This document shows, one piece after another, positions 42,710 through 52,131 of a stretch of DNA of 64,000 bases; within the stretch, counting starts at the first letter, position 1, and every line of letters starts with the position of its first letter. Under the pieces are notes generated by a model. That model searched no databases and was not told the origin of the DNA. It was given only the letters and a program-made list of their open reading frames with translations. The stretch is from Bacillota bacterium (GTDB lineage Bacteria; Bacillota; Clostridia; Peptostreptococcales; Acidaminobacteraceae), in assembly GCA_020161295.1 (NCBI GenBank), contig JAIUOA010000005.1, forward strand, positions 1 through 64,000, read 5' to 3'. The position numbers and the translations under genes are program-made.

Positions 42710-44074
42710 TTAATAGACCTCTTTTACCTTTATAGAAAATTTGATCAACCTTATCCACATCATCTCTTAAACAAAAAACGATAATTCGATTATTGGGTTC
42801 TATGATCATAGAGCCGTCAGGAATTAATACCTTACCACTCTTCACGACCGCTCCGATGATGATGCCCTCTGGCAAGTCGATGGTCCTAAGCGGTTTCCCG
42901 ACGATTTTCGTTCCTTCTAAGGCGATAATCTCCATTACCTCGGCTTGTCCACCTAATAGTAGCGATAATGAACGAATCTTCCCGCCCTGAACATGTCGCA
43001 TGATATGGGACGCCATAAGGAGTATCGGGTTGACTGCCGCATCTATGCCGAGCTCGTGAAAAACACTCACATAATTGGAACGGCTTACCTTCGTTATCAC
43101 TTTAGGCACTTTATATTTTTTAGCGATTAATGTCAGTAAAATATTATCTCATCAAAGCCCGTGACCATGACGACGGCATCCATATTCGCTACATTTTCTT
43201 CTACGAGTACCGCTATATCTGTAGCATCTCCATGAATCACTAGTGCATCATGAAGTGAAATCGCGAGTTCCTTACATCTTTCTTTATTGCGTTCGACGAT
43301 TTTCACCTGGATGCCCGATTGAATCAACCTTTTTGCTAAATAATAAGCTGTTTTTCCGCCGCCGAGTATCATGACGCGTTTTATTTTTTTACGCTCAGGC
43401 TTAATCAAATGGTCGTTATACATCATCGCAAAATTATGAAGTTCTTCTTTAACACCGATTAGATAGAGTTGGTCACCGGCGAGAAGCATCGTATCACCTT
43501 TTGGGATCAGCATTTCTTCGTTTCTCTTAATGGAAACGATGAGAATTCGCTTCGGAAGATTAATGTTCTTAATGCATTTGCCGGTCAAGTAAGACGTGGT
43601 CGCCACTGTGAATTCAGACATGGCAACCTTGCCACCTGCGAAGTCGTCCATGTAGATGGCTTCATTTGTGAGAAGCTGCTTCGTAATTTCTTTTGCTGTC
43701 TCTAAATCAGGATTAGCGATATAATCGATGCCTAATGTTTGCTTTAAGAAGTCCAATTGGCTTGAATATTCAGGATTCCTGATGCGGGCTACGACGCGTT
43801 TACACCCTAATCGTTTAGCGATGAGTGAAATTAACATATTCGTCTCATCGCCTTCTGTCACGGCGATGAGTACATCCGTTATGGCGATATTTATCTGTTC
43901 TAATACATCGATGTTAAGACCATTTGCGTGAACGGCCATCATGTCGATATGAGCGCTGGCGCGCTGCAATGCCTCACTATCATTGTCAATCACTGTAACA
44001 TTATTATCCTTAATCGCAAACATATCGGCGAGGCTATACCCCAGCTTACCCGCACCTACGATAATTATGTTCAT
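42675..44074 (-). pseudogene. trkA: trkA split by a single-base frameshift
   Basis: The first part (44074 down to 43133, 313 residues) has an N-terminal RCK-type Rossmann domain (IIIVGAGKLGYSLAD) and a second NAD-binding domain (VMILGGGKTAYYLAKRLI), ending at ...VTGFDEI then IFY-stop. The second (43109 to 42675, 144 residues) is the missing C-terminal part (RIIVFCLRDDVDKVDQIF). The combined length is about 457 residues, the usual TrkA size. Reading across, GAGATAATATTTTACTG would continue in frame with one more A (GAGATAAATATT), so one base is lost near 43144. This may be a real mutation or an assembly error. Confidence 0.85.
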
Positions 44075-44158
44075 TTTACGCCTCCAAATGTTTCACTTGT
44101 CTAATGAGTGTATCATTAAAATCAGCCTATTTCAATCGTTGCTAGGCATTTGAACACC

Positions 44159-44192
44159 AAAAAAAGCCATCTTAAGTTGTTAAGATAGCTTT
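44159..44192 (-). terminator. Terminator between the PP2C gene and trkA
   Basis: An AAGCTATCTTAA/TTAAGATGGCTT stem with a four-base loop is followed on the minus strand by seven T residues. It lies just past the PP2C stop and insulates the Trk genes from the partner-switching operon. Confidence 0.8.
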
Positions 44193-44196
44193 AGTC

Positions 44197-45363
44197 CTAT
44201 TTTTTTCGGATGAGCATCATGGCCACGTCATCGGTGAAATCGAGCTTAGATGCTTTATGGAACATATAAAAGGCATAAAATACTTCTTCAAGAAACTCCT
44301 TTGGATTCTCACCGGCTACATGATCGAAGTGCTTGCTCATCATGCATACCTTCTCCCATCCAGTAAAATCGTTGCCTTCACCTGCACAAAAGAGACCATC
44401 CGTATATAAAAAGACCATGTCTCCTTTTCTAAAATCGGTTTGACGGGTTTCATAATGAATATGATTTAAAATGCCCACGAGAAAACCGTTCTCCTTCACT
44501 TCATGGAAGGATTTAGAGGTATCTCGATATATTAATGGGTAGGGTTGGCCTGCATTTGCATAATAGAGCGTTTCACCGTCGATAATTCCCACGAAGGCAG
44601 TGAACACCAGATAATTGTCTTTACCCGCAAAATCAAACATTTCAAAGATGGCACAGTTCATATCGTGAAGAATTTCACTAGGTAGAATGCCTTCCTTTTC
44701 GATGGTTTTTCGATACAGCACCTTTACCATGGAGGCTGCCATGCCTGCAGCGATACCATGACCGGTGACATCGGCCACCATGAAGTGAATTCGACCGTCC
44801 AGCTCAACACAGTCGAAGAAATCACCTCCAACGCCTAGAGATGGGTGATACTTCATGAACAAATCCACGCGACGAAAACCACCTTCCTTCGGCAACATGA
44901 TGTTGGCAAAGGTGTTTGCATTCTTTAGCTCTTCACTGATTTGTCTGTTAAGCGCGATAATGGTCCTTTGCTGTTCATATAGAAGCAGGGCGTTCTTCGC
45001 TTTCAGTGGCAGTATGATTTCCATGTCATTCGGTGACAATGGTTTCGTAAAATAATCCACCGCGCCTTCCTTCAGTGTCTCTTCTATGGACTTGATCTCT
45101 GTGATGGCGCTGTTCACGATGACGGGAATGTCGTGGAACTCAGGGTGCTTTTTGAGCCACCTCAGCGTCTGAAAGCCATCCATGACCGGCATAATCAGGT
45201 CTAAAATGATGAGATCGATTTGTGAATACTGAACCGCAGCGAGAACCTCTTCACCATTGATTGCCTCTGAAAACTCAGCGCCCACCAAGCTCTTTGATAA
45301 GATATTTTTGATTAATGATCGATTCATCGTCGCATCATCGGCGATGAGAATATGATATGGCAT
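44197..45363 (-). CDS. Response regulator with PP2C-type phosphatase domain (RsbU-like)
   Basis: An N-terminal receiver domain (about 1-120; HILIADDA with the acidic pair, phospho-acceptor Asp in LIILDLIMPVMDGF) is joined by a coiled linker (about 125-165) to a C-terminal PP2C/SpoIIE-type phosphatase (about 170-388) with GGDFFD, VADVTGHGIAA and FLYTDGL motifs. It would dephosphorylate the STAS protein encoded just upstream. The start is the ATG five nt after GGAGG. No cognate histidine kinase is adjacent. Confidence 0.92.
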   Translation of the reverse strand: MPYHILIADDATMNRSLIKNILSKSLVGAEFSEAINGEEVLAAVQYSQIDLIILDLIMPVMDGFQTLRWLKKHPEFHDIPVIVNSAITEIKSIEETLKEGAVDYFTKPLSPNDMEIILPLKAKNALLLYEQQRTIIALNRQISEELKNANTFANIMLPKEGGFRRVDLFMKYHPSLGVGGDFFDCVELDGRIHFMVADVTGHGIAAGMAASMVKVLYRKTIEKEGILPSEILHDMNCAIFEMFDFAGKDNYLVFTAFVGIIDGETLYYANAGQPYPLIYRDTSKSFHEVKENGFLVGILNHIHYETRQTDFRKGDMVFLYTDGLFCAGEGNDFTGWEKVCMMSKHFDHVAGENPKEFLEEVFYAFYMFHKASKLDFTDDVAMMLIRKK

Positions 45364-45381
45364 AATGCCCTCCATTTAGTA

Positions 45382-45687
45382 TCAAAGATTCATTTCAAAA
45401 AACTGGTCGAGTTTCATCAGTTTAAATAGGCTGACGATATCATCGCTGGCACCAGAGACGCTAAACGCTTTTCCTTGATTCTCCATTTTCTTATAAAGAC
45501 CGATGACGAATGTAACACCCATAGAATCGATATTGCGGATATTGACGAGATCGAGCACCACCTCTGTAAACTGCATATCCGATTCCATTAAGGCTTCCAC
45601 TTTCGTGTTAAATTTCGAAATATTGTTTGCTGTGAGTCCATCTATTAATATCAATCGCATACAGCTGCCTAATAATTGTTCTTCCAT
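45382..45687 (-). CDS. STAS-domain anti-anti-sigma factor
   Basis: A 101-residue STAS protein. The conserved phosphorylatable serine lies in NIDSMGVTFVIG, as in SpoIIAA/RsbV. It would switch between free and kinase-bound states depending on phosphorylation. The ATG follows GGGGGAG and overlaps the upstream kinase gene by 19 nt, which implies translational coupling. The phosphatase gene follows after 18 nt. Confidence 0.9.
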   Translation of the reverse strand: MEEQLLGSCMRLILIDGLTANNISKFNTKVEALMESDMQFTEVVLDLVNIRNIDSMGVTFVIGLYKKMENQGKAFSVSGASDDIVSLFKLMKLDQFFEMNL

Positions 45688-46103
45688 AACCTCTCCCCCT
45701 GATTCAAATTGAGTAGTATTTTTACTTCTGTGCCGACGATTCTAATATCGAAATCCATGTCGCGAATCGTCTGGTGACCACGGTTTCGCACACGCAAAAG
45801 CTCACGTGGATGGTGTGCCTCCGTGGGAATATTCTCTAAATTGATACCCTCACCTTCATCTTTGATGATAAAAGCTAAAACGGGGACTTTATAGTCGATG
45901 CGACAATGAACACGCTTTTCAGGATCAAAATGGTTACCATGCTCAACAGCGTTGTTCAATATCTCACGTAACATGAAATTGATGTTGAACATATAACGAT
46001 CACTCATAAACATAAACTTGCTTTTAATGGCATCAAGCAATATGGGGACAATCTCATCAACCGCTTCATATGATGACGCTATATCCGTTTCATAAATTAA
46101 CAT
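45669..46103 (-). CDS. RsbW/SpoIIAB-type serine kinase (anti-sigma-like)
   Basis: A GHKL-fold ATPase of 144 residues with N-box REILNNAVEHGN and G-box DEGEGI, then RGHQTIRDM near the C-terminus. It would phosphorylate the STAS protein and sequester a partner. No sigma-factor gene is next to it, so the target may be an unlinked sigma factor or another protein. It starts 11 nt after the antiporter gene, indicating one operon. Confidence 0.9.
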   Translation of the reverse strand: MLIYETDIASSYEAVDEIVPILLDAIKSKFMFMSDRYMFNINFMLREILNNAVEHGNHFDPEKRVHCRIDYKVPVLAFIIKDEGEGINLENIPTEAHHPRELLRVRNRGHQTIRDMDFDIRIVGTEVKILLNLNQGERLWKNNY

Positions 46104-46114
46104 GGTTCACCTGC

Positions 46115-47926
46115 TTATAAAAGATAAAAGACGATCATGGCGACAACCGTAGGCATCAGGGCATATTTTGCTAAGCTACCCGCCTCAATACCACTTTTGA
46201 AAAAAGGTTTTAATATCGATTGACCGATGGGATTCGGCGAGTTGGCGATAATCGTTAAACCGCCCCCGGTTATGGCGCCTGAAACAACTGCATACTTCAG
46301 AGCATCTGGAAAATTCGGAACCAGTGTACTTAAGTAGGTAATGGCGGCATTATCATTAAAAGATGTCAGGATAATCGATGCCAAATTCAATCCAAGCGGT
46401 GGTAAGCTTCCTAGAATCGGTGCGATCCACCAAGACTGAAGTGTGCCATGGACGATTAAACCAGCTAGAAAGAATCCGACCAAAAGCGCCGGTCTAAACT
46501 CAATTCGGTTCTGGTAGAATGAGGTGATCTGGTAGAAACCAAGATAGAATAAGAAGCCAGCGAGGAACAACGCCGGTTCATGTGCGTTTAAAATCGTCCA
46601 TAGCATGAATAGAACGTGAGCACCCATAATCCATAATGGGACGCGATCATCGCGAAGATCCCAGTCCGGATCCGTATAAATATCGCGCTCTTCTACTGGC
46701 AGCAGTCCCGGAATTGTTCTCCTGAACTGTTTGTTTGCTATGCTCTCAAATTTTTCATCGATGGCATTATTGATATCATATGCCTGAATTTCACTATCTG
46801 AGAGTTTGCGCTTAGCAAGTTCTTTCATGTTATCCTTTAAGATCATAGAAAATGCTTTAAGCTCGTTCGTATACCCCATCCGCTTATCGATGTTTTGCTC
46901 TAAGTCCTCAAATAGCAGTTCAAGTTCTTTAGGGCTGATAAAACGGTTTTGAATATGGCGTTTAAATTGGAGATCATGGTGAGGTTTTTCAAGTTGCTTA
47001 AACTCTTTCATAAAAATGAAAAAATAGGATAAGGTTCCGATGGTTACTGCAATGATGGACTTCCATCCAAAATTAACCATCATAAACCAAATGTCCCAGT
47101 CCCACACATCGACAACCATTAGAACAGGTGGCGAAGCAAAGTTGGTCATGGCTCCCCCGACCGATATGTTCACGAAAAGAAGTGCCAAAGTCGTATACCT
47201 TAGCGCTTTGCTTGGGTTTAATACGAAAAATTTATCCGCTAAAAGCATGGCGCAAATGGTCATCGCCGCCGGACCGGTAATAAATGAACTTAGGAAAGAT
47301 GAGAGAAGCAAAATAGCCAACCACCAAGCTTCAATACTACCGTGAAATACTTTTACCACACGCCATAAAATAAGTTCAAACAGCTTTAATATCGGTCTGC
47401 TAGAAGCAATAATCATAATGACGATGATAAACATCGGTTCTTTATAAGATAATCCATTAATATAAGTGACAAATGTATGCCAGTTAAAATAACTGGCGAA
47501 GGCACCACCTAAAACAATCGACCAGAGTCCAAATACGACTTCAACTTCTCCTAAAAAGTGATAGATGGTGGCACGCATAGACCTGGATTCTCGCGTCACC
47601 TTACCCTCTTGTTTCAAAAGTTCATGATGGTGTTCCAGCTCATGGGCTTTTTTAATGAAATAGTTGACTGAAAGTGAATGTGCGATCGCCAAGAAAAAGA
47701 TAATGGTCACCACTGCATTAAAGGGTTCCTGATCCAAGCGGGTTGAAATAATGTCCAGAAGTGCACCTGATTCTGGCGCCAAATACTCTTTTTCATCAAT
47801 CGGATAATTGGCTAATGCCTCACCCGCGTTATCTGGGCGATCAATGGTCGCCACAAATACCATTAACATAAAGACGATAAAATAGAGTGTTATATTCGTT
47901 ATAAGTTTTCTCGTCTGACGCTTCAT
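46115..47926 (-). CDS. Putative Na+/H+ antiporter family membrane protein
   Basis: A 603-residue protein with about 12 or more hydrophobic segments, of the type annotated as putative Na+/H+ antiporter (Pfam Na_H_antiport_3). Marks are the membrane stretches around SSFITGPAAMTICAMLLADKFF and TSFNDNAAITYLSTL, both with buried charged residues. A long cytoplasmic loop of about 100 residues (near 330-420) divides two halves. The ATG chosen follows AGCAGGTGACC. It heads the operon with the kinase, STAS and phosphatase genes. Confidence 0.8.
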   Translation of the reverse strand: MKRQTRKLITNITLYFIVFMLMVFVATIDRPDNAGEALANYPIDEKEYLAPESGALLDIISTRLDQEPFNAVVTIIFFLAIAHSLSVNYFIKKAHELEHHHELLKQEGKVTRESRSMRATIYHFLGEVEVVFGLWSIVLGGAFASYFNWHTFVTYINGLSYKEPMFIIVIMIIASSRPILKLFELILWRVVKVFHGSIEAWWLAILLLSSFLSSFITGPAAMTICAMLLADKFFVLNPSKALRYTTLALLFVNISVGGAMTNFASPPVLMVVDVWDWDIWFMMVNFGWKSIIAVTIGTLSYFFIFMKEFKQLEKPHHDLQFKRHIQNRFISPKELELLFEDLEQNIDKRMGYTNELKAFSMILKDNMKELAKRKLSDSEIQAYDINNAIDEKFESIANKQFRRTIPGLLPVEERDIYTDPDWDLRDDRVPLWIMGAHVLFMLWTILNAHEPALFLAGFLFYLGFYQITSFYQNRIEFRPALLVGFFLAGLIVHGTLQSWWIAPILGSLPPLGLNLASIILTSFNDNAAITYLSTLVPNFPDALKYAVVSGAITGGGLTIIANSPNPIGQSILKPFFKSGIEAGSLAKYALMPTVVAMIVFYLL

Positions 47927-48066
47927 ACAGGTCACCTGCTCTTAATAAATTTTATGTGATTATACCCAACTTTAACACCTTATAAGCCATTTGTTAATGC
48001 TTTTTTAATCATTTACGCTTATAATTGGAAAGGTAAACAAAACTATAATTTTTTATGAGGTGAAAT

Positions 48067-48642
48067 ATGAAAAAAGGTTTAATCGTCATTATCGTACTGG
48101 TCGTTATCGTTGCTGCTTTAGCGGGAACTGTAATTTCCAAATACAACCAATTGGTGACTCTAAACGAGGAAGTTTCCGTTTCTTTAAGTCAAATAGATAA
48201 TCAACTTCAAAGACGTAACGATTTGATTCCTAATTTAGTGGAAACCGTTAAAGGCTATGCCGCTCAAGAAAAAGAAATTTTTGAAAGCATCGCAGAAGCA
48301 CGTTCGAAGCTTATCGGCGCAACGGGTGTCACTGAAAAGTCCGAAGCGGATTCAGAACTCTCTGGTGCATTATCAAGACTCCTCGCGATTTCAGAAAACT
48401 ATCCTGATTTAAAATCCAACCAAAACTTCATCCAGTTAGCCGATGAGTTAGCTGGAACAGAAAACCGTATCGCAGTGGCTAGACAAGACTATAACACAGT
48501 TGCAGCTGACTTTAATAAGGTGAGTAAGTCCTTCCCGATGAACTTGTTCGCTAAAATGTTCGGGTTTGAACCAGCTGCTTATTTCGAAGCCGCTGAAGGT
48601 GCTGAGGATGTTCCTGCAGTTGATTTCTCTACCCAACCTTAA
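48067..48642 (+). CDS. lemA: LemA-family membrane protein
   Basis: A 191-residue protein with an N-terminal membrane anchor (about 4-25) and a helical domain with YNQLVTLNEEVSVSLSQIDNQLQRRNDLIPNLV-type sequence characteristic of LemA, including RRNDLIPNLVETVKGY near 50-65. C-terminal FPMNLFAKMFGFEPAAYF is also family-typical. Its role is not well established. It is followed by a TPM-domain gene, its usual partner. A TATAAT box is at 48020-48025 without a clear minus-35. Confidence 0.92.
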   Translation: MKKGLIVIIVLVVIVAALAGTVISKYNQLVTLNEEVSVSLSQIDNQLQRRNDLIPNLVETVKGYAAQEKEIFESIAEARSKLIGATGVTEKSEADSELSGALSRLLAISENYPDLKSNQNFIQLADELAGTENRIAVARQDYNTVAADFNKVSKSFPMNLFAKMFGFEPAAYFEAAEGAEDVPAVDFSTQP

Positions 48643-48656
48643 TAGGAGTGAGACTT

Positions 48657-49442
48657 TTGAGAACTATCAAATTTAGAAAAAAGCACCTCTCCGCTTTCCT
48701 TTTCATCGCGCTTATACTAATCGTCTCGATCGGAATCGGATTTTCAGAGAGTATCCCTTCGGCAACCTCTGATTTCTATGTAAACGATTTTGCTGATATT
48801 TTATCCCCTGAAACTGAGCAATCCATCATGTCGGTTGCAGTCCCCTTAGCAGAAAAAACCGGTGCACAGATCGTCGTGGTCACCATTGATTTCCTAGAAG
48901 GACAAGACATCGAATCCTATGCTAACAAATTGTTTAGAGAATGGGGTATCGGCGACGCTAAAAAAAATAATGGTGTCCTACTTCTGATTGCCTATGAAGA
49001 TCGACAGTCTCGCATCGAGGTGGGCTATGGTCTAGAAGGCGCTCTAAACGATGCGAAAACTGGTCGTATTCAAGATGATTATCTCGTCGGTAATTTCCAG
49101 GCTGGAGATTATAATGAAGGCGTTTTAGGCACATTCCTTAAGCTTTCTGAGGAAGTCTATAAGGAATATGGATTAGATGCAGATACACTTTCTAACCAAA
49201 ACGTTTACTATTTGCCATCAGACGAGCAATCCGGAGATGGTAAGCTAACGCTTGGTGAGATCCTAATCGGTATCATCGTCGTGATCTTCATGATTTTAGA
49301 CATCCTTCTAAATCGAGGCAGAATTACACGCTTCGTATTATACACAGCCGCGAGAAGTGCCTCGAAAGGCTCACGTGGTGGCGGTGGTTTTAGAGGTGGT
49401 GGCGGTAGTAGCGGCGGTGGCGGTTCCTCCCGTTCTTGGTAA
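48657..49442 (+). CDS. TPM-domain protein with Gly/Ser-rich tail (YgcG family)
   Basis: A signal segment (about 10-27) is followed by a TPM phosphatase-like domain (about 35-160; VNDFADILSPE, GVLLLIAYEDRQSRIEVGYGLEG), a membrane helix near 205-220 and a Gly/Ser-rich C-terminus. The tail is exposed in the cytoplasm or at the membrane depending on topology. The TTG at 48657 is chosen because it lies eight nt after TAGGAG; a GTG at 48648 overlaps the site. It is paired with lemA, as in many bacteria, and ends with a terminator. Confidence 0.87.
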   Translation: MRTIKFRKKHLSAFLFIALILIVSIGIGFSESIPSATSDFYVNDFADILSPETEQSIMSVAVPLAEKTGAQIVVVTIDFLEGQDIESYANKLFREWGIGDAKKNNGVLLLIAYEDRQSRIEVGYGLEGALNDAKTGRIQDDYLVGNFQAGDYNEGVLGTFLKLSEEVYKEYGLDADTLSNQNVYYLPSDEQSGDGKLTLGEILIGIIVVIFMILDILLNRGRITRFVLYTAARSASKGSRGGGGFRGGGGSSGGGGSSRSW

Positions 49443-49448
49443 AAACTA

Positions 49449-49476
49449 CGAGTGATGGCTTCATCACTCGTTTTTT
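49449..49476 (+). terminator. Terminator after lemA-TPM
   Basis: A perfect nine-bp stem CGAGTGATG/CATCACTCG with loop GCTT is followed by six T residues. It lies six nt past the TPM gene stop and ends the lemA transcript before the molybdenum hydroxylase genes. Confidence 0.92.
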
Positions 49477-49556
49477 AATGCCTCACACCTGAAAATGTCT
49501 GGTGGCTTTTTCACTAAATTGGGTAATAATAGCCTATGAAAGGTTGGTGATTACTG

Positions 49557-51659
49557 ATGACCAGTGAGATTAGTAACCCAGTCAAACGCCTCGACTTCGA
49601 CGAAAAAATAAACGGTTCAATTCGATATACAGCAGACATGGAACTACCTAACGGGCTGTTTGCGAAAACATTACGCTCTGAGCATGCTTATGCTCAAATA
49701 ATCAATATCACGACGCCATCCCTACCAGATGGCTATTTTATTATCACATCGAAGGACATCCCCCATAACAACACTATTCCAGTAGTAGAAAATGACTGGC
49801 CCATATTTGCGGAAGAAGAGGTGCATTATATCGGTGAACCCATTTTGCTCATCGTCGGTCCCGATATTCAGATGATTGAGAATTTGATGGACCAAACCAT
49901 TATTGAATATGCCCCTTTTAAGCCCACACTGACTTTAAAGGAGGCCATGCAGAATCCACCACATCTTGAGTTGTCGTATACGAAGGGCGATTTCGACCAT
50001 ACGACGCTCAAAGTGCTGGATAAATTTGAAGAAACCTTTGAAACCGGTTTGCAAGAACAGGCCTATTTAGAAACGCAATCCATGATGGCCATATATGAAG
50101 CACCCGTCATTAAAGTCTACGGATCTATGCAATGTCCTTACTATATTAAGGATGCGCTGCAAAACGCCCTTGCTTTTTCACCAGAAAATATTGAGGTATA
50201 TCAGAACCCCACAGGTGGCGGTTTTGGCGGAAAAGAGGATTTTCCATCCGTTCTAGGGGTGCATACGGCTCTGGCTGCCATCAAGTCAGGTCATCCTGTA
50301 AAGATGATCTATGATCGCTCCGAGGACCTTTCATATACCACCAAAAGACATCCCTGCAAAATTAAACTTACCACGTATTTTGATGAGAATCACCATTTGG
50401 TTGCCAGAGAAGCGGACATTATTCTCGATTCGGGGGCGTATACCGGCCTTACCAATGTGGTGCTTCAGCGCCTAAGCTTCTCCATTATGGGCGTCTATAA
50501 CATCACTCCACTCCATGTTTCTGCAAGGGCTTATAAAACGCATAAGCCACCAAATGGTGCCTTTAGGGGATTTGGTGGCCCTCAAGCGTTTTTTGCCATC
50601 GAATCCCATATGAATCATATCGCTTCGAGGTTGGGTGTCAATCCTTTGGATTTGAGAAACGCATATTTGGTCAAACAAGGAGACATGACCTCAACAGAGG
50701 GTAAATTCAGGCATCCAGTGAAGCTTCCCGAACTCGTGTGGCGTATGGAAACCATGTCTGATTATCGAAACCACTTTGCTGAGTCCGAAGAATACGCTGG
50801 CGTGGGGATCAGTTTGTTTCTTCACGGTTGTGGTTTCACTGGAAGCGGTGAAAAGGAGCTTCTTAAATCAAAGGTTTCACTTGCCAAGTTTGAAGATGGG
50901 ACGGTGGAAATTAAAGCATCAAGTACTGAAATCGGTCAAGGCTCGCTTACAACATTATCTAAAATCGTCGCACAAGCATTGGAAATTCCTATAGATAAGG
51001 TTATTCATAAACTCCCAAGCACGGCCAACTGCCCTGATTCTGGGCCAACTGTCGCCTCGAGAACGACCATGATCGTCGGAAAAATCCTATATGATTTATG
51101 TGGCGAAGTAAAAAAACGCTGGAATGAACCTCGCTTTGAGGTTTCAGCTATGTATAAGTACCCCTCTGACCTATTCTGGAACAATACCGAGCTTAAAGGA
51201 GATGCTTACCCCGAATACGCATGGGGTGCTAACGTGGTTCGGGTCACTTTCAATCCTGTCACTTATGAGGTGGATGTTAAAGACATTTGGGCTGTATACG
51301 ATATTGGAACGCCCATCGACTCAAAAATGGTAAAAGGTCAAATCGATGGTGGTATCGTTCAGGGACTCGGTTATGCCAGCATGGAGGAAATGAATCACAT
51401 CGCTGGCAAAGTATTACAAAACCGGCTATCTACCTACATTATTCCCTGCAGTGCGGATTTTCCCGAAATCAAGAGCGCCACACTTTTCAATCCGTTTGAG
51501 GAAGGTCCGTTTGGCGCACGTGGTTTAGGCGAGCTTACACTCGTCGGAATCGCACCAGCATATGCCGCTGCAGTCGAACAAGCCACCGGTGTAAAAGTCA
51601 ATGCTCTTCCCATTACGCCAGAGCGTTTAAGGAGGTTAATCCATGAACAGCGAAAATGA
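49557..51659 (+). CDS. Second molybdenum hydroxylase large subunit (xanthine dehydrogenase type)
   Basis: Catalytic subunit of a molybdenum hydroxylase, 700 residues. It has GGGFGGKED (near 222-230), AFRGFGGPQ near 340 and the catalytic glutamate in GARGLGELTLVGIAPA near the end, all typical of the classical xanthine dehydrogenase group. The subunit order in this set is large, FeS, FAD, whereas the minus-strand set is large, FAD, FeS. The ATG follows GGTGAT. It starts about 80 nt after a terminator. No XdhC is adjacent, so the factor at 11.3 kb may serve both. Confidence 0.92.
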   Translation: MTSEISNPVKRLDFDEKINGSIRYTADMELPNGLFAKTLRSEHAYAQIINITTPSLPDGYFIITSKDIPHNNTIPVVENDWPIFAEEEVHYIGEPILLIVGPDIQMIENLMDQTIIEYAPFKPTLTLKEAMQNPPHLELSYTKGDFDHTTLKVLDKFEETFETGLQEQAYLETQSMMAIYEAPVIKVYGSMQCPYYIKDALQNALAFSPENIEVYQNPTGGGFGGKEDFPSVLGVHTALAAIKSGHPVKMIYDRSEDLSYTTKRHPCKIKLTTYFDENHHLVAREADIILDSGAYTGLTNVVLQRLSFSIMGVYNITPLHVSARAYKTHKPPNGAFRGFGGPQAFFAIESHMNHIASRLGVNPLDLRNAYLVKQGDMTSTEGKFRHPVKLPELVWRMETMSDYRNHFAESEEYAGVGISLFLHGCGFTGSGEKELLKSKVSLAKFEDGTVEIKASSTEIGQGSLTTLSKIVAQALEIPIDKVIHKLPSTANCPDSGPTVASRTTMIVGKILYDLCGEVKKRWNEPRFEVSAMYKYPSDLFWNNTELKGDAYPEYAWGANVVRVTFNPVTYEVDVKDIWAVYDIGTPIDSKMVKGQIDGGIVQGLGYASMEEMNHIAGKVLQNRLSTYIIPCSADFPEIKSATLFNPFEEGPFGARGLGELTLVGIAPAYAAAVEQATGVKVNALPITPERLRRLIHEQRK

Positions 51660-52131
51660 GTTTTCCATCCTTTTTAACCTAAATGGAGATGAAATCCACT
51701 ATCTCGGAGACCCTACCCGAAGGCTTCTGAACGTGTTAAGGGAGGATTATCACCTTACTGGCGTTAAGGAAGGTTGCGGCGAAGGCGAATGTGGCGCATG
51801 TGCCATTCTCGTCGACGGCCATCTATATAACAGCTGTCTGATGATGCCCTATCAAATCAACCATAAGTCTGTGCTGACGATTGAGGGCTTCAGAGACTCA
51901 AAACGGTTTGAAATCATTAGCCGTGCCTTTGAAGCTGCTGGTGCAGTTCAATGTGGGTTTTGTACCCCAGGAATGGTCATGGCTACGGAAGCGCTTCTTC
52001 GCAAGAATCCTCATCCCCTACGCGATGAAATCGCAAGCTTTATGAGTGGCAACCTTTGCAGGTGTACTGGTTACGACATGATTATCAAAGCGGTGATGAT
52101 CGCCAGTGAGGCAGGTGATGGTCTATGGTAA
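51643..52131 (+). CDS. Second molybdenum hydroxylase [2Fe-2S] subunit
   Basis: Ferredoxin-type electron-transfer subunit, 162 residues, with the cluster motifs GCGEGECGACAIL, then C in NSCL, and QCGFCTPGM plus NLCRCTGY. The ATG has AAGGAGG seven nt ahead and overlaps the large-subunit end by 17 nt. It overlaps the FAD gene's start by 7 nt, so all three are coupled. Confidence 0.93.
   Translation: MNSENEFSILFNLNGDEIHYLGDPTRRLLNVLREDYHLTGVKEGCGEGECGACAILVDGHLYNSCLMMPYQINHKSVLTIEGFRDSKRFEIISRAFEAAGAVQCGFCTPGMVMATEALLRKNPHPLRDEIASFMSGNLCRCTGYDMIIKAVMIASEAGDGLW

Noticed and set aside
49380..49440. Gly-codon-rich stretch at the end of the TPM gene as a DNA repeat array
   Set aside because: It is the coding sequence of the family's usual Gly/Ser-rich tail, not an independent repeat.
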